Below are positions 14,101 to 26,900 of a stretch of 64,000 bases of DNA, piece by piece. The translations under genes and the position numbers were made by a program. Numbering within the stretch: position 1 is the first letter of the stretch; every line of letters begins with the position of its first letter. Source of the DNA: Tachypleus tridentatus (taxonomy: Eukaryota; Arthropoda; Merostomata; Xiphosura; Limulidae); contig NC_134830.1 in the NCBI RefSeq assembly GCF_004210375.1, positions 47,001,094 through 47,065,093 on the forward strand. Reading direction: 5' to 3'. Below the pieces are notes generated by a model. That model worked only from the letters and a program-made list of their open reading frames with translations. It was not told the DNA's origin and did not search any database.

Positions 14101-16278
14101 ACATTTCAGGTTGAAAACAATCTATATCATCATTTCTACTGATATCAGATTCAGAATCAAATGAAACTGCATCAACAGTCTAAGGTTGAGTAGGTGCAGA
14201 TATACCAGGCTCATGACAACAGGTCTTATAAGACAATGAAGGTTAAAATAAAAAATTTCCTTTTTATTTCAAGTGTTGTAGCCTTGCACGTTACACAAGC
14301 AAAAACAGCAGTCATCTCCATGTTTTGTAGGTTTATGCTGGACCTCTGGAATTCCAAAAGGCAAAGCCATTTTCTTGGTTTTAGTCCACTGTCTCAACTC
14401 TTTGATACAAAGAGTCCAAATTTTGTGCAGAATCCATGATTTATCTTGATCCTCAAATTTAATTTCAAAATGTGCATAATATGTTTTTTGGGCAAATTCT
14501 GTAGTGTTTTCCTTTTGTTTCTTTACAACAAATATATCACAAATATAACTAAATATGTTTGGATCATTCACATAACTTTTTCTCGCTATCGTGAAAAATA
14601 TATAATAAAGAAAAAAAAAGTCAGTGTACACACATACAAATACTATCAAGTAATGATACGTCATGCAGCCTGTTAACCGTTTATGTACTAGTGGTCTGTT
14701 TGTCCTGAATTCTAGAATGATCAATAAGACTCTCATGCCTGTAACTAGTGGTTGTCAACATGTTAAGCATAATCAAATATGATCCAATTTCAGTGAAAAT
14801 GATTCACTTATGTAAAAGTACACATTTGTTGTTCTGGAAAAAAATCTGTTCATATGAAAAAAAATGGATATCATTTTTGGATTAAATGCACAGGTATCCC
14901 AGTAGAACATGTAAAAATTTCAAGATAATAAAACTATCACAAGTCTGTATCATTCTAATTAACCAGTAAGTTTCAGTACTGTTGCTTGCAGGCAGTACAA
15001 TAAAGTGTGAAAACCTATACTCAAGATTTAATCCTGGAAGATCCAAATAAAAACTAATACTTCTATCTTGCTAATAAAGGAGTTTTCACATAGCAAAGTA
15101 ACATATTCAAAGAACAAGAATGTTCATGTGAAATTACTAAGCATCAAACACATTTAAAACCTTTTAATACCTAAAAATATTCACACACCTAAGTATATTT
15201 CACCAAAGCCACCCAAACCCACTGAGCTTCCTAGTTTCCACTGTTTTTTCATAACATCAGTCAGCACTTCCCCTGGAGGAATAGGATCAGGCAGACGATG
15301 ACCATTTGATGCAACTCGTGGTCGAATAACTGCTATAATACATGAAAAATAAAAATATTATTCACATTATATAGTGTCTAGTAGTAAGAAAATGGCACCC
15401 AATTGCACAATAATGTTTAAGAAATTGCTAATTACTATGTCAAAAGTTGATCATAACAAACCTACAACATATATAGAGAGAGCTGTATTTTTTTGTTACA
15501 ATAAAGGGTATTAATAAGTACTCAATAATGTACTGTCAGTTTTTTCAAAGTATTTTTGCATAAATTTCACCTTTTCATGTTCCAATGTTTTTGTCAAAGT
15601 AGTTAGTACCGAGAAGTACTCTATATATCGTGTAAGAAATGTCTTGCCACAAATCAAATGGTTTCTTTTGTTGAAATTTTGGTAAAGTTACTCACTGGCA
15701 ATCTGTGCTAACTGTCCCTAATTTTAAAGTGGTAAACAAAAGGGAAGGCAACTAGTCAACAGAGGCCCCCACTCACCCACATACAAAGAAAAGCCAAAAG
15801 TGAAAAATATGTTAAAAATAGTTAAATCTGAATAAAAATCTGAATGTGTGCATATGCAAACAGAAATTCAACAGTAATTATCTTTTATGATTCAAGGTTT
15901 ATTTGTATGTTCACTTTTACACAAAGTTACTTATTGGTTATTTGTGCTAGCCATCACTTAGTTTGAAGTGATAGTACAGAAGGAATGCAGTTTGTCAATA
16001 CCACTAACTCGTTATCAATATAATGCCCTCAAGGTTAAAAGTGTGACATTTTTGGTTGTATTTTACAATTCCACAACCCACAGATTGCAAATTGGGCACT
16101 CTAGGCCATGTGCAAGGTACATGTATTTGTTGTTTAAAACACTAATTTCAGATACATTATATACTTAAAAAACATAAACTGTTAATATTTATCAAAATGA
16201 AATTGACTGTTCTCATACTCCCATACCTTTCTTTTTCTCATCTGGCCCTTCATTCTCTCGGCTTCCTCGTTTGGGCAT
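5014..16278 (-). CDS. VRK1: Vaccinia-related kinase, VRK1/ballchen type (5' part; seven coding exons)
   Basis: Nuclear Ser/Thr kinase of the VRK branch of the CK1 group; VRK1 relatives phosphorylate chromatin and nuclear-envelope proteins such as histones and BAF (family knowledge). Coding exons are 16278-16227, 15332-15189, 12107-12052, 10344-10275, 9704-9508, 7883-7785 and 5146-5014. All have GT/AG borders and phases that join without a break (751 nt, 250 codons plus one base). Visible kinase features are the glycine loop GLGGFG (residues 56-61), ATP-binding Lys83 in YVIKV, helix-C Glu95 in LFSEM, the catalytic loop [11 protein letters not shown] with Asp189, and DYG at 211-213 in place of DFG, as in human VRK1. 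The start ATG gives a short basic N-terminus. Exons for the C-lobe after [15 protein letters not shown] were not found between 1 and 5013, so the gene is cut by the window edge. Confidence 0.93.
7095..7675. mobile_element. Probable non-autonomous hAT-like element
   Basis: Left terminus CAGTGCCAGATTAACCTACC and inverted right terminus CAGGATCAGATTAACATATA share the CAGATTAAC block. Internal GGGGCCTC and GCCCTAGGCA next to the ends are typical of short hAT-type repeats. The flanking 8-bp sequences match only partly, so the duplication is decayed or the ends are slightly off. It is inside VRK intron 6. Confidence 0.5.
7785..7883 (-). CDS. VRK1: VRK coding exon 6 (catalytic loop)
   Basis: 99 nt, phase 0 at both ends. 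Encodes [20 protein letters not shown] followed by NLLL. Catalytic Asp189 is present. Human VRK1 has HGD where this has HAD, a neutral change at the non-catalytic middle position. Confidence 0.94.
8461..8960 (+). mobile_element. Penelope-like element, 3' fragment with GIY-YIG endonuclease end and tail
   Basis: A first frame reads [20 protein letters not shown] then [11 protein letters not shown] frameshift in a run of A follows, and a second frame (to the stop at 8774) reads [16 protein letters not shown], a linker, then [15 protein letters not shown]. This is the C-terminal GIY-YIG nuclease typical of Penelope-like retroelements, where it cuts target DNA. The glycine of the Y-x-G-E-T motif is Glu here, and the frame is broken, so it is dead. 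After the stop comes the tail CCTGAAGATGGCCTAGGAAG and TTGAAACATTG (8879-8909), which recurs at seven or more loci in the window. The N-terminal reverse transcriptase is missing, consistent with 5' truncation. It sits in VRK intron 5 in the opposite orientation. Confidence 0.85.
9508..9704 (-). CDS. VRK1: VRK coding exon 5
   Basis: 197 nt between acceptor TTTACAG and donor GTAAGT. Includes the stretches [33 protein letters not shown] and [10 protein letters not shown], matching the VRK N-lobe/C-lobe hinge. The 35-bp minisatellite lies about 110 bp upstream in intron 4. Confidence 0.94.
9813..10018. repeat. 35-bp minisatellite, about 5.9 copies
   Basis: Units start at 9813, 9848, 9883, 9918, 9953 and 9988, each beginning ATCTCATGTTAAATATTCCA with only one to three differences between copies. 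The near-identity implies recent expansion or homogenisation. It lies in VRK intron 4, about 110 bp upstream of exon 5. Confidence 0.95.
10275..10344 (-). CDS. VRK1: VRK coding exon 4 (helix C)
   Basis: 70 nt encoding [20 protein letters not shown] and the next residues; donor GTAAGT. The CAG immediately upstream could act as an alternative acceptor adding one Gln. The start used here aligns with human VRK1 without a gap. Confidence 0.92.
12052..12107 (-). CDS. VRK1: VRK coding exon 3 (ATP-binding lysine)
   Basis: 56 nt, entered in phase 1 and left in phase 0 with donor GTAAGT. Encodes the strand ending EASYVIKV, which carries Lys83. Confidence 0.92.
12930..14740 (-). pseudogene. Pseudogene of an uncharacterised multi-copy arthropod protein family
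   Basis: Read on the minus strand, blocks of one protein occur in order. An N-terminal domain (about 14570-14270) has [14 protein letters not shown], then [31 protein letters not shown] and [11 protein letters not shown] middle part (about 14150-13900) has [13 protein letters not shown], a stop, [20 protein letters not shown] and [12 protein letters not shown]-like residues. The C-terminal part (about 13490-13000) has [56 protein letters not shown] and [20 protein letters not shown]. Several stops and frameshifts separate them. I know this architecture (Cys-containing N-terminus, 'NLGA.S...GERFHQDI' C-terminus) from many uncharacterised arthropod proteins. Its function is unknown to me. It lies in VRK intron 2 in the same orientation. 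Confidence 0.75.
15189..15332 (-). CDS. VRK1: VRK coding exon 2 (glycine loop)
   Basis: Phase 1 at both ends, 144 nt. Encodes the segment ending [18 protein letters not shown], with the ATP-binding glycine loop. The acceptor is TATTATAG and the donor GTGTGTGA. Confidence 0.93.
15684..15790 (-). repeat. Diverged SINE (family A) body fragment
   Basis: AAAGTTACTCACTGGCAATC, TGTGCTAACTGTCCCTAATT and GGGAAGGCAACTAGTCA match in order the body of the intact copy at 41822. The tRNA head is not recognisable. Confidence 0.65.
15915..16110 (-). repeat. Diverged SINE (family A)
   Basis: Body blocks (acaaagttactta, tgtgctagccatc) and the end of the tRNA-like head (cacaacccacagattgc, ctctaggccatg) are in the same order as in the 41822 copy. 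Immediately upstream of VRK coding exon 1 in gene orientation the next repeat-free DNA begins at 16279. Confidence 0.65.
16227..16278 (-). CDS. VRK1: VRK coding exon 1
   Basis: Begins with ATG and encodes [17 protein letters not shown] plus one base. The donor is GTATGG. An upstream 5'UTR exon is likely but was not identified. Confidence 0.82.
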
Positions 16279-19200
16279 CTTCAATAAACTTACAAGGTAC
16301 ACTATTTGTAGCAAAGCCTCAACAGCTCATAAAAACTACTCCATAGACTTTATATGTTCTAGATGAAAATAAGTAAAAATCTAATATTTAAACAAGTACA
16401 AACTATGTCATAAAGTAGGCAAGACATCTTGAAAGCATGGAAATTCATCACAAAGAATAAATTCATGAAAAATATGTAACATTTCACTGCATGTATGAAA
16501 AAAAACAGATACAAATGTAGAAAAATATTGCACTCAACAGTGCAGAACTGAGCAATTATATTATTAGTCAAGTCAAATAATCAACTACTTTTTCATATTA
16601 TTCTAGCTATTCAGTAATCAAAATTAATTTTCTGATTATTACTGTTTCTACTTTTTCCAATTAACCAATAATCAACATGTGATCAAAAATACTTTTGGGA
16701 AGGAAATAAAAAAAAGGCACATTCAAATAATGATTGACTAGGTGACTTAAAGGAATGAAATCACATGTGACAGCCAGGAATTTTAGAGCAAGTATCCATT
16801 AGTTAGCCATGCCACATTTTCTTGTTCAACTTGGAGAAAGATGGTGGTTAAAACAAAATACAAAGCCTAGCTAACTAATAAATGGATATCAATTCTTATC
16901 AATGCTTACATGTAGCTACCAGTTTAACTGAAATGCTCAATTCTTTTTTTGCCACATTTTTTTTTCTTCATCTAAATTGTTCCTTATTAGATATCATGAC
17001 TTTCTGTAAATACACACCAACAAACCACAGCAAGAAAGTGATACTTGACAGTAACCAACATTACCTTTAAATTGCAAACTGATTATTTGGGACTGACCTA
17101 TATAGAATCAACCAGATTCTTTATAAAATAGAGTGGTAGTTTTCCTCTCTAAAATAGTGTTAACTTCTTTTATAGTAACAACACTGAAAACAGATTAAAA
17201 GTTTCTTGTCATCTCCCACATGCACTCAGGTAGAGCTGTATCAAGTATCATTATTTATGATAATTTTGTGTGATGCTAAATGCTCTTTAATTAATAGTCT
17301 CATAATATTTAAGAAATTTGTGCTTAAAAGATGGCCATGAATAATACCTGTAGGATTCTTTTAAAAACTTGTTCCAGAAACTACGCATCTAGTTTACTTG
17401 TCCTATCCAATATTTATATATCTGCACGTTTTCACCCTATAGTTTTGCTGCTCTAAGTTAGCTGTCTTTAATCCAAATGCCAAAAACTAAAAATGTTCCA
17501 GTTTTTACCCTAAGATAAAGCTGCAGTAAAAATCTCAGGCAGATAGCTCATGACTTTTTGCATAGACATGTGCAAATATTCTGACCAAAACTAACCTGTT
17601 TTTGTCAAAAACCTTTGCAAATATTGCTTATATTTAGACTGCTTTCACACCTAAGTTATAAAACATCTATAAGTGTATTAAATTTGAAAAATCCATGAAA
17701 GTTAAGTGTTTTTCTATCAAGTAAACTTTTTGCATTTTTGATGCAAAGGAAAAAATGCAATTAAAACTGGAGACTTTATGTCTCGTGTATTCCTTAATGG
17801 ATTGCCTTGAAATTTTGTATGTGAAGTAAAAATCCAATAGAGCACATCCAATTAAAAATTTATGATAGTTTGAATTACCACAGTCCAAGCTGAAGAAAGT
17901 GGAAAACTGCTAAACTATCACTCCTGCTCATCACATACACAAAGTTCTACAAGTTATTTTGGCCACTTAACATACACTTTACCTTGTGTCTTGATATTAC
18001 CATTATAATTTTTCATTATTATTTTCAATTAATTCAAGTTTATTACATTTAATCAATTAATGTCAAAGTTCACATAAATAATAAACTAGCTAAAATCAGG
18101 GCTTTCAATTATTACTATTTTAAATTATTTCAACCATTCAAGTCATTGACGTTTTTCCATTCTGCTTGTTCTGATTAAGAAGTTAACACACAGGATCACA
18201 CATAAAGGTTGTAGTGGTTTTCAAATGAGACCCAAAACTCAAGCTTTTTCAAATAGTTTACTATTATTCTTTGGGAGAATAAAGAGTGAATTATCCTTGT
18301 TTATTATTAAATTAAAAGCTGCAAAATATCCCATGTCCTATTCACTGAAGATATCAAAAGTATATTTATGGGGTTATAAACATTTTACAGACAACTCAAG
18401 AATGTGTTTTGTTTGTCAAATTTCAAAGCTACAAAAGTAGCTATCTGTACAAAACCTGGTTTTCAGTAATTATAAAATATAAGACTTATCACTGAGAGAA
18501 TATTCTTCATTGTTTTTGTTTGTTCTGTGTATTTAAATAAATACAAAAATTGTTTAGCAAATTTCACTAATTCCAAACTCTATCTAAAAACAGGTTAAAC
18601 ATGAAAGTTACTACTATCTCAACTAAAGAAAGGACAGGATTTAACATTTTTCCAAAAAAAATTTATTAGAATAAATAATATAGGATATTTCATAAGTGCC
18701 ATTTATTTACATAAAAAGTAAAGAATTATAAAGTGTCCTCAGTCTCAAGCTGATGAGACTCGATATCTGACTGAATAAAGCTTGTTTGGACAAAAATAAA
18801 TAGGAAATACTCAGTAACAAGTATGGTACTCCACTGGCATTAGTATGTTACATGCACCTGCATGACATACTTCTGGTTTGTCTATGAAAAATGACAAAGA
18901 ATCTTGTTACATTACTTAATTGGTACAAATCAATTTTAAACTCTAATCCACAAATGATTAAGGCACTGCTGTGAATATCAGTGAAAGATATCCCAGATGT
19001 GTCCTCTGATACTTACATTTTTTTGCTAGCCAATCCCCAACTCCTATGTTATTTGTTCTAGGCATTCCCTCAAAATACTGGCAGTATAACACCATGCAGT
19101 ACCCTGCATCAAGTCAAATAATTTGACCCAGATATACCTACAAAAATGCTTACAACTACATTAACCAACAGTAAAGATACATTTTGGAAGCATAGTGCAA

Positions 19201-21904
19201 CTAAGCAGTTGTTCAACAGTAGCATTATCTGACATGCCCCAGGCATGTAAAAGTTTGGCAAAAAGACATGAATAAGCTAACTTGTATCCTCAAGCCATGC
19301 ACTTAAGTCTTCTGAACCCTAAATATTACATATTTAATCTACCATATTTGCACCCACATGCATTGTTTTTCATGATGCTGTTGGTAGTTCTACAGTAAAG
19401 ATGGTATTGAAGGCATATAATATGTATCCAAAAGCCACATAAGTTCAGCAACAAGGAGTGATTAAATTGGACCATGTCTCCCAGATAAGACAGTCAACAC
19501 AATAAAATTATTACTATCAGAGATACATTTTTGTACATCAACAAAAAATGTAGTCATACTTCTACTTAGAATCGAGATCATTTTACCCTTTTGTAATATG
19601 AATGTTTTGACAATTGTTTTAGAGAAAAAATAAAACTAAGTCACAGAGTTAATTACAGGATCCATTTCCAAATTCAAGATGCCAGAATGGTAAATGTGTG
19701 CACATTCTATGACTGTTAAAAGTTTTAAAAAAAAATCATAATGCACAATACAAAAAAATACTATAAAAGCAATCTTGTCATAATTGATGAGATGTACAGT
19801 TGATTGTTTAAAAAGTTATTTTTGCCATTAAAAGGTAAACAGATTCACTTTGAAGACAAGCCTATATGAATTTGTGGCCAATGTGAACAATTTCTTGGTC
19901 ATAAATATAATATTTCTTCATTAACACCAAAACTCATCCTTGTTTACATCCTGACTTCTCTAATTTTCTATTCCCTACTTGGTTTCAAACTTTATAAGTA
20001 ATTATAATGCTACAGTAATTAAAATGTGTATACAACAGAATAAACTAACATTGTTTTAACCTTCATATTTCTTTTAGATTACCTCAATATTAAATGATCA
20101 ATAAAGATGAATCTAATAATAATAATGTTTTTCACAGAGAACGTCTCTTCCTTCATGAAAAAAATACTGAAATCTTGATTATGCAGCCAACTCTGAAGAC
20201 ATCAATACATGTTATATCATCATCATAAAAATAAAACATTACAGCAAGTACCATGGAGAAATTAAACACATTTGTTAATACAATAATATTATACTATCTG
20301 AATATGCTTTCTAGTTTTATTTCCTAATGTTTTTTCAGATTTTGAAAGATGGACATCACTATCAAGTTTTGCTTTAAAAATTATATGTTTAAATTTAGGT
20401 ACTTGAATAATATTCAAAAACCTAGGTTTTTTAAAACTAAGCTTGCAATTGCCTGATAAATAAACAAAACTCATTTTGGCTATTTGTTTCTCTTGACTCT
20501 TTAAAAATCTGCTTTAGTATCCAAATAGTTATGAACATAACACTTGTGATCCAATATTCTTGTAAAAACTATATAATTATTAAAAGTTATACACTTTTAA
20601 AACCACAATTAGTTATTATTCCAAAATAGGTATTTGTGAAAATTATTTCTGGTTTACAAGGTGTAGTTTATTGATTAAATGCCATAAGATATACAAATAA
20701 ATTAATCAAGATTAAATACATTTATGAAATTGTAAAATAAACTCAATTGTTTGAAATAACAGTAAAGAAAACTACATAATATTTTTTGTAACAAGTAATT
20801 ACTAAATGAATGAATTTGTTAATTTTTTTCAAAAGTTCAATAATGCACATACTTAAAAGATTGTGGAAGTGTCCCTATTATTTAACATAAATATAAAAAC
20901 TCTTTTCAATTTACAGCAACTAAGTAAAAAATTGAAACAAAGTCCATTCAAGAAAAGAGAACAAATTAATTTATTTCTTCAAAAATATTTGCTACAGGCT
21001 ATATTCACTGGTAGGCCTAATTTCACAAATAATGTTTCACCAAAAATTCCAATACAAATACACACCTAAATTTCTTGTAAAATTTCCTCACTAATCACTT
21101 AACAAAAAACATGATGACTCATGTACCTTCCAGTTTGCTTAATTAATCACAAGTGGATATACAAATTCATTAACACATGAACAAACAAATCCACTATCAT
21201 GGTCTAACTCACTAACTGACACTGAGCCTATCAACATAAACTCATTCAGTTTAGTTTTTTTTGTACGCTTGTTTGTTTTATTAGTTTTCTACAATTTACA
21301 GGAAGGTTTGAGATTCTACAAAGCTTGTACTTCACTAAAATTTACAGAATTCACCAACTATGAAAAAAAAAAAAAATAGTGAACAAAAACCATCAAAATA
21401 ACAGCCCACAACACAATAAAATCCAAAAAATAACATTAACTGGCACACCAATTTGAAACTGTTAAAACTAGAAATTAAAGCAGTCATTCTCATTTAAAAA
21501 AAAAAATCACAAAAATGCTATAAGCCAGCTCTTCTTAAAACATTTATCATTAGAGCAGGGTAAGCAATTCAGAAGTCACTGGAATCATTTCAAGCACAAA
21601 AATGAGCAATTTAAATAAGGGTTAAATATGTTCAGTCCAAAATACCATGGTTTAGCATATCACTATCACACTAATATTAACAATGTAAATTGAAGTTCAG
21701 ATGTTCTTTTGGGGTATATTAGTATAGTAATTTTGTAACATATTACTTATCAGGAATAAAAATAACACTGATAATCTTATTATTTATCTGTAGGCTTAAA
21801 ATAATGAGCCATAAACAACACAATAAAATGTAAAAATAGTTATATACTTTGCTACAATCACTGACTGGTTCCTCAGTTGCTTACTTCAAAGGTAAGACTT
21901 TCCA

Positions 21905-22210
21905 ATGTAATATACAAATACTGAACCTAGTATGGGATGTAGTAAAGCACCATGCTAGTTGCCTTTAAAACTAATCAAACTATAATGTACAAATGTTAAG
22001 TCTAGATCTGGCTCTAGTAAAATCCCATGCCAGTGGAACTTTAACTGGTTTAACTGTAATATATAAATATTTAGGTTAGTTTTGGATCTAGTAAAATCAC
22101 ATGCAAGCAGCCCTCTAACTGGTCAAATTGTAGCATACAAATAATTATGCTAGTTTTAAATCTCGTAGAATTCTGTACTAGTGGACCTCTAAAATTGTTA
22201 AAAGTAAAAT
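21905..22210. repeat. Decayed tandem repeat, period about 74 bp, about four copies
   Basis: The motif of a tatacaaat-like block, then ctagt, then a gtaaaatcccatgc-like block, then an aactggt-like block recurs at roughly 21911, 21984, 22057 and 22132. Copies differ at many positions. Confidence 0.7.
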
Positions 22211-23089
22211 GAATGAAGTCAAAATTTATTTCTTAAAACATATGCATCAGAAAACATTTTCAGATAGAATAAAGATCTTTCCAAGGAAAGTTTAATTTTA
22301 CAGATTAGAGAAACCATACTGCAGTGTTTTCAAAGATACAAACAGTTTAAAACTGTAGAGTTTCTGTAGTTACTGCACAATGCAAAGTACTTATCTAGTA
22401 ATAATCAATATTCTATTAATACACCTGACATTAAGTGATTTGTTTACTTTTACTACCTTTACAATGCAATGCCACAAAGTAACCGAGAATGTTTGAGCTA
22501 CAAACAACATATAGCGTACGTGCCAATGTATGCCAAATAAAATACAATTTTTATAGTTTTGATGAAACAGATAGTAAATTCTATCCAACTAGTCGATACT
22601 CAATCATAAAACGTAATACCTTTGAAAAACAACATATGCTTAAATAACTAACAAACATAATTGAATATGAAGGTGATGAAACTTTGAGAATTTAGTTTTT
22701 AAACTATACATTTTTAGCTACCTCTTTTGAAACTTCAAGTTGCACTGTAAGGATGAAAGCCTTCATAACAGAACATTATATCCCTTGTGGAAAATTTTTG
22801 TTTGCCCTAAAATGAAACAATAAGGTTAACTATGATAATTTAATTATCAGTCTCCAATGATTGTACCTTTGCACACTTTAAAATATTCATTTTAACTAAT
22901 AATAATGAGAAACATTTACTTCATCTTTCTTCTTACAAGGTGTTGTTTCAACTCGTGACTATTGCTATTAATGGAAAATCCAAAGTATAATCAAATCACA
23001 ATAAAATATATATTTTTTGTATAATCACATTTGAGTAAGAACACCTCACCTCAGTTAATTGTTTGTAAATCACAAAGAAACTCATAGAA

Positions 23090-23460
23090 AAGGTTAAGTG
23101 GGTGGAAAATTGGCTTCATGATAGAAACTGTGTGTGACCAATGGAATCATCAATGGATCTGTTTTAGAACTATTTTTGGTACTTACATTAATGACATAGA
23201 ATGCCTTTTGGACAGTTATATTATTCAATTAACTGATGACACAACCGAAGATACAATAATTAACTGTATTAAAAGTATTTCTACTAGACACAAGGTCATT
23301 AAATCATCAATTTAATGACTGTAGTAATATGCAAGAAAATTTCAATATTGGAAAAGTGATGCACTTGGAATATGTGACATTTTGAGAGGTCATACTTTTC
23401 AACTGAAAAAACACAGATATTGCTAAAAAAGCCTTTAACATAAGACCATTTGGTCTTTAA
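23090..23460 (+). pseudogene. Non-LTR retrotransposon reverse transcriptase relic
   Basis: A plus-strand frame carries YINDIECLLDSY and then LTDDTTED, corresponding to the YINDL...FADDTK catalytic region of CR1/Jockey-type reverse transcriptases (first Ala of ADD changed to Thr). Upstream, WVENWLHDR resembles the region before SGVPQGSVLGP. It is truncated at both ends. A 'gaccatttggtcttt' block at 23444 is shared with the relic at 55320-55830. Confidence 0.6.
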
Positions 23461-25536
23461 AGGCTGCTCCTGCACAACCCATAGGAAAGGAAAAAATTTA
23501 AAACCATCCTTTACTTTTCAGGATGTCAATTCTTCTCCTATACACTTGTTTTTAGTATTAGCCTCCATTATGCTGATGGTAACCTATTTCATAAGGAACA
23601 AAAATGTAATGAAACTGAAACTATCAAATACATTTTTCAGTGTAAACAAAGACAGAAAACAGGGATCAATCAGTTACCATTGGTTATTAAAATTAATGTT
23701 ATTAAACATGGAGTTTAAAACAATATAAACTTTTGATTTCAGAAATTAATCTCTACACATTAATCTTCTTATTATAAAATCACATTTTATCCACAATTTT
23801 AAAATCTTTTTATAATTTTGATAAATTAATGTTCTATAAAATGTTACTCAAAAATTACTATTGTTTCGCATGTCTGGCAAAGTATATATTTATTCCTTGA
23901 CAAAACATAGCCGAAATTGACCAAAAATTTTCAATAAGTACAAAGAATACCAAAAAAATGTGAGAGGTAATCTCAGCTCACAAGATGAAAATTTTTCTTT
24001 ATTCAAACATAAATATGGCTCTAATGCAGCTTTGTACATTATTGATGCTTGTAGATATACTGATATTCTCTTACAGAATTACCAAGGTTTTCTTAGCACA
24101 AACAAACAAACTTATCATTGATCCTCACTGCAAAAAAAATTATTTCATTACAAAACACTAATTAGCTTTTGGTATAGAATTTGTCAATCTAAGATTTGAG
24201 TTAATAGTTTTTAAAAAATAAGTTTAATTTTGAAGTTACAAATATTTAGTTTTCAAATAGAAACATTTAAAACTGTTACAATGTTTACTATTCATACCTT
24301 ATTTGGTAAAACACAATTTGTTCAACACAAGATTTCATGAACAAATTCACACATTTTTCACAAGTGAAGTTTCTTTTGAGGCTTTTTCAACACTTCATTA
24401 ACTCACTCTTGAAGCAAATTCAGCTAACTTCTTATCAATTATAAGTGTTTTAAAGAATATCTCCTTGAAACCTTTATGTCTACAAATTTAGTTTAAGGTA
24501 GTAAAGACCCACTATAGCATACTGACCATTATTTACCTCTTCTTAGTGTAAGCTCTTAATATACTTAATACAAGCTATATAAAAGTCTCCTATATAGTAC
24601 AACAGTATGTCATTAGTTAAGTCACATCAATATTATAAGGTAGTTATCAAAACTAAAGTTAAAATCACTATTTTTTTCTAAGGTCCCCGTGTGTCAGCCA
24701 TAAGTTTACGGACTTATAATAATAAAATCTGAAATTTAATTCACCATAGTGGATACATCAAAATAACCTATTGGTAGCTTTGGGTCAAAAAACAACCACC
24801 ATTTTTAAAGTCTTATTATTATTAAACTTTCTTGAATCCTATCAAATTTACTTTTTGACCACTACAGAGGATTAAACTTTTATTGCTCCATTACTCACAT
24901 CATGTTTGATAAAATGACAAAGATTAAAAGTGAATCAGTTGTGTCAAGTACATCTTATCATATATTAATTATTTTTATTTCATTTCATTTCACTTAGATA
25001 TACACATATTTTAACTACAAATTGTTGTTGTTATCTATTATACAATTAAGTTATATATTCATTTTGTATATTCACAAATGTTAGTTTTTGCCGTATGATC
25101 TGTACCGTTCTGCTATTCTACTTATACACTAAAATGTATTTTGTCTCATATGAAAGGCTACAGTTACACAAAAGTCACTTAATAGGCTTTCAGTGGTCAA
25201 AAACACTGTCAGAGAAGACTGTGTAAAGTTTTACTTGTACTTTTGTTTAAGTTCTTCAATGAACATTTGATAACGATATAACATGAAGCAAACCACCAGT
25301 ATTTATGAGCTCCATATGCAAGATGTACTTTATTCATTATTCATGCTACTTTTACTACATTAATGGATGGAATGTTTACTTTTATTAATAATATTTTTTG
25401 GAGTGGCTATATACCTGGCAGCCAGAAATGATCTTTATATAACATACCCAGTAGTCCAAATATTTGAATACTGACAAACGAAAACAACAAGAATAACGAT
25501 GATAATACTAATAGTAATTCAAAATAATTATCACAC

Positions 25537-25537
<1 letters not shown>

Positions 25538-25572
<35 letters not shown>
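25538..25572. repeat. (TA)n(CA)n microsatellite
   Basis: Uninterrupted TA dinucleotides run into CA dinucleotides, about 35 bp. Confidence 0.95.
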
Positions 25573-25577
<5 letters not shown>

Positions 25578-26900
25578 AAAAAAACAAAACTGTCAAAAAT
25601 GAAAGGAAACTATTGTTGAATAAATAACAAAAATTAGAGAATCTAATTAAACTTTGTATCTCCAAAATGCACCTATTCTTTGCTTATTTCATGAGTCTCA
25701 AAGTAACTATATAATTCACCACATTTTTATTAAAAACTACACAGAAAAATGAAATGTTCTAATGTATAAAAGTACATGTGCTCTCTGAAAGAGACTTAAA
25801 TACTACTTTTGGAGCTTTTCACTGTATTCTAGATCAGGTGGCAGAAAACGTATCACCAATGTTCCAACACAAATTTTCAACTCCTTCAACTTTACAAAGC
25901 ATAAAAGACATTTTAATAAATAAATAATTTATAATAGTAATAAACTTTTATTTTTCATGTTTTTAAAGACCAAGTAGGTAATATATGTGTGTGACAATAC
26001 CAACAAATCAATTAACATTTATTCACAACTTAAAGTTTTTTAAACACTGGCTATAATGTTAGTAATAGTAGGCCTATTTTTTGTCTAATTTAAGAAATAA
26101 ATATAACATAAAACTTAGTTGAAACACTACTTCATTTTGGCTACAAATCAATGTCCTAAAACTTATAAAATAAGCAATTTTACTGTTATATCACAAAGTT
26201 ATAAAAATTGCAGAATAAAAACAAACCTTTCTAACAAATCAACATGAATATTTAGCATGCACAATAAACACCACTGTTGGCCTAACATCAATAAGGTAAT
26301 AGTTTGTTGCTATGTGATGATGTATATTGTTAAGCATTACTAAAAAAGGAGTGTGAAAGTATTCTCTACAGAGTGGCAAAGGGAATAAGCCTTTTATAGT
26401 TAGTGATATATTAATTATCATATTCCAAGCTTATCAATATTTATGATAATGAAATTACATAGTGTTAGGTACCTATTATTGTAAGGATCATGTTTATAGC
26501 AAACACACACATCAATAATTGCTAACAAAAGAGTGATGGTTAATATCTTTTCCAGTGCAAATGTTTTATTCATATCATTTTATCAAGCTTAAAGACAGCT
26601 CATAACTTACTATTATTAATATTTTAAGTCAAGCGAGTTCAACAACATCCCAATGTTTCGACTGCTGGGTATCCAGTACTTGAAACATTATTCCCAGCTA
26701 CCAGGTATGTAGCCATTGGAAATTGTTTTGTATTATAAATATTTTGCTGCACTTCTACCTTATATAGATTCAGACAAATATAATTTTTTTATACTAGCCA
26801 AACCTTGCAATATATTACTAGGTCTATGGCCAAATGCAGCACTTACAAGAGTATCCAAATTATGAAACAATGCATTCTAATCTTCATAAGTAAAAATTTA

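Noticed and set aside
14194-14736. Plus-strand ORFs over the pseudogene region
   Set aside because: They are antisense to the minus-strand family blocks, which explain the sequence better.
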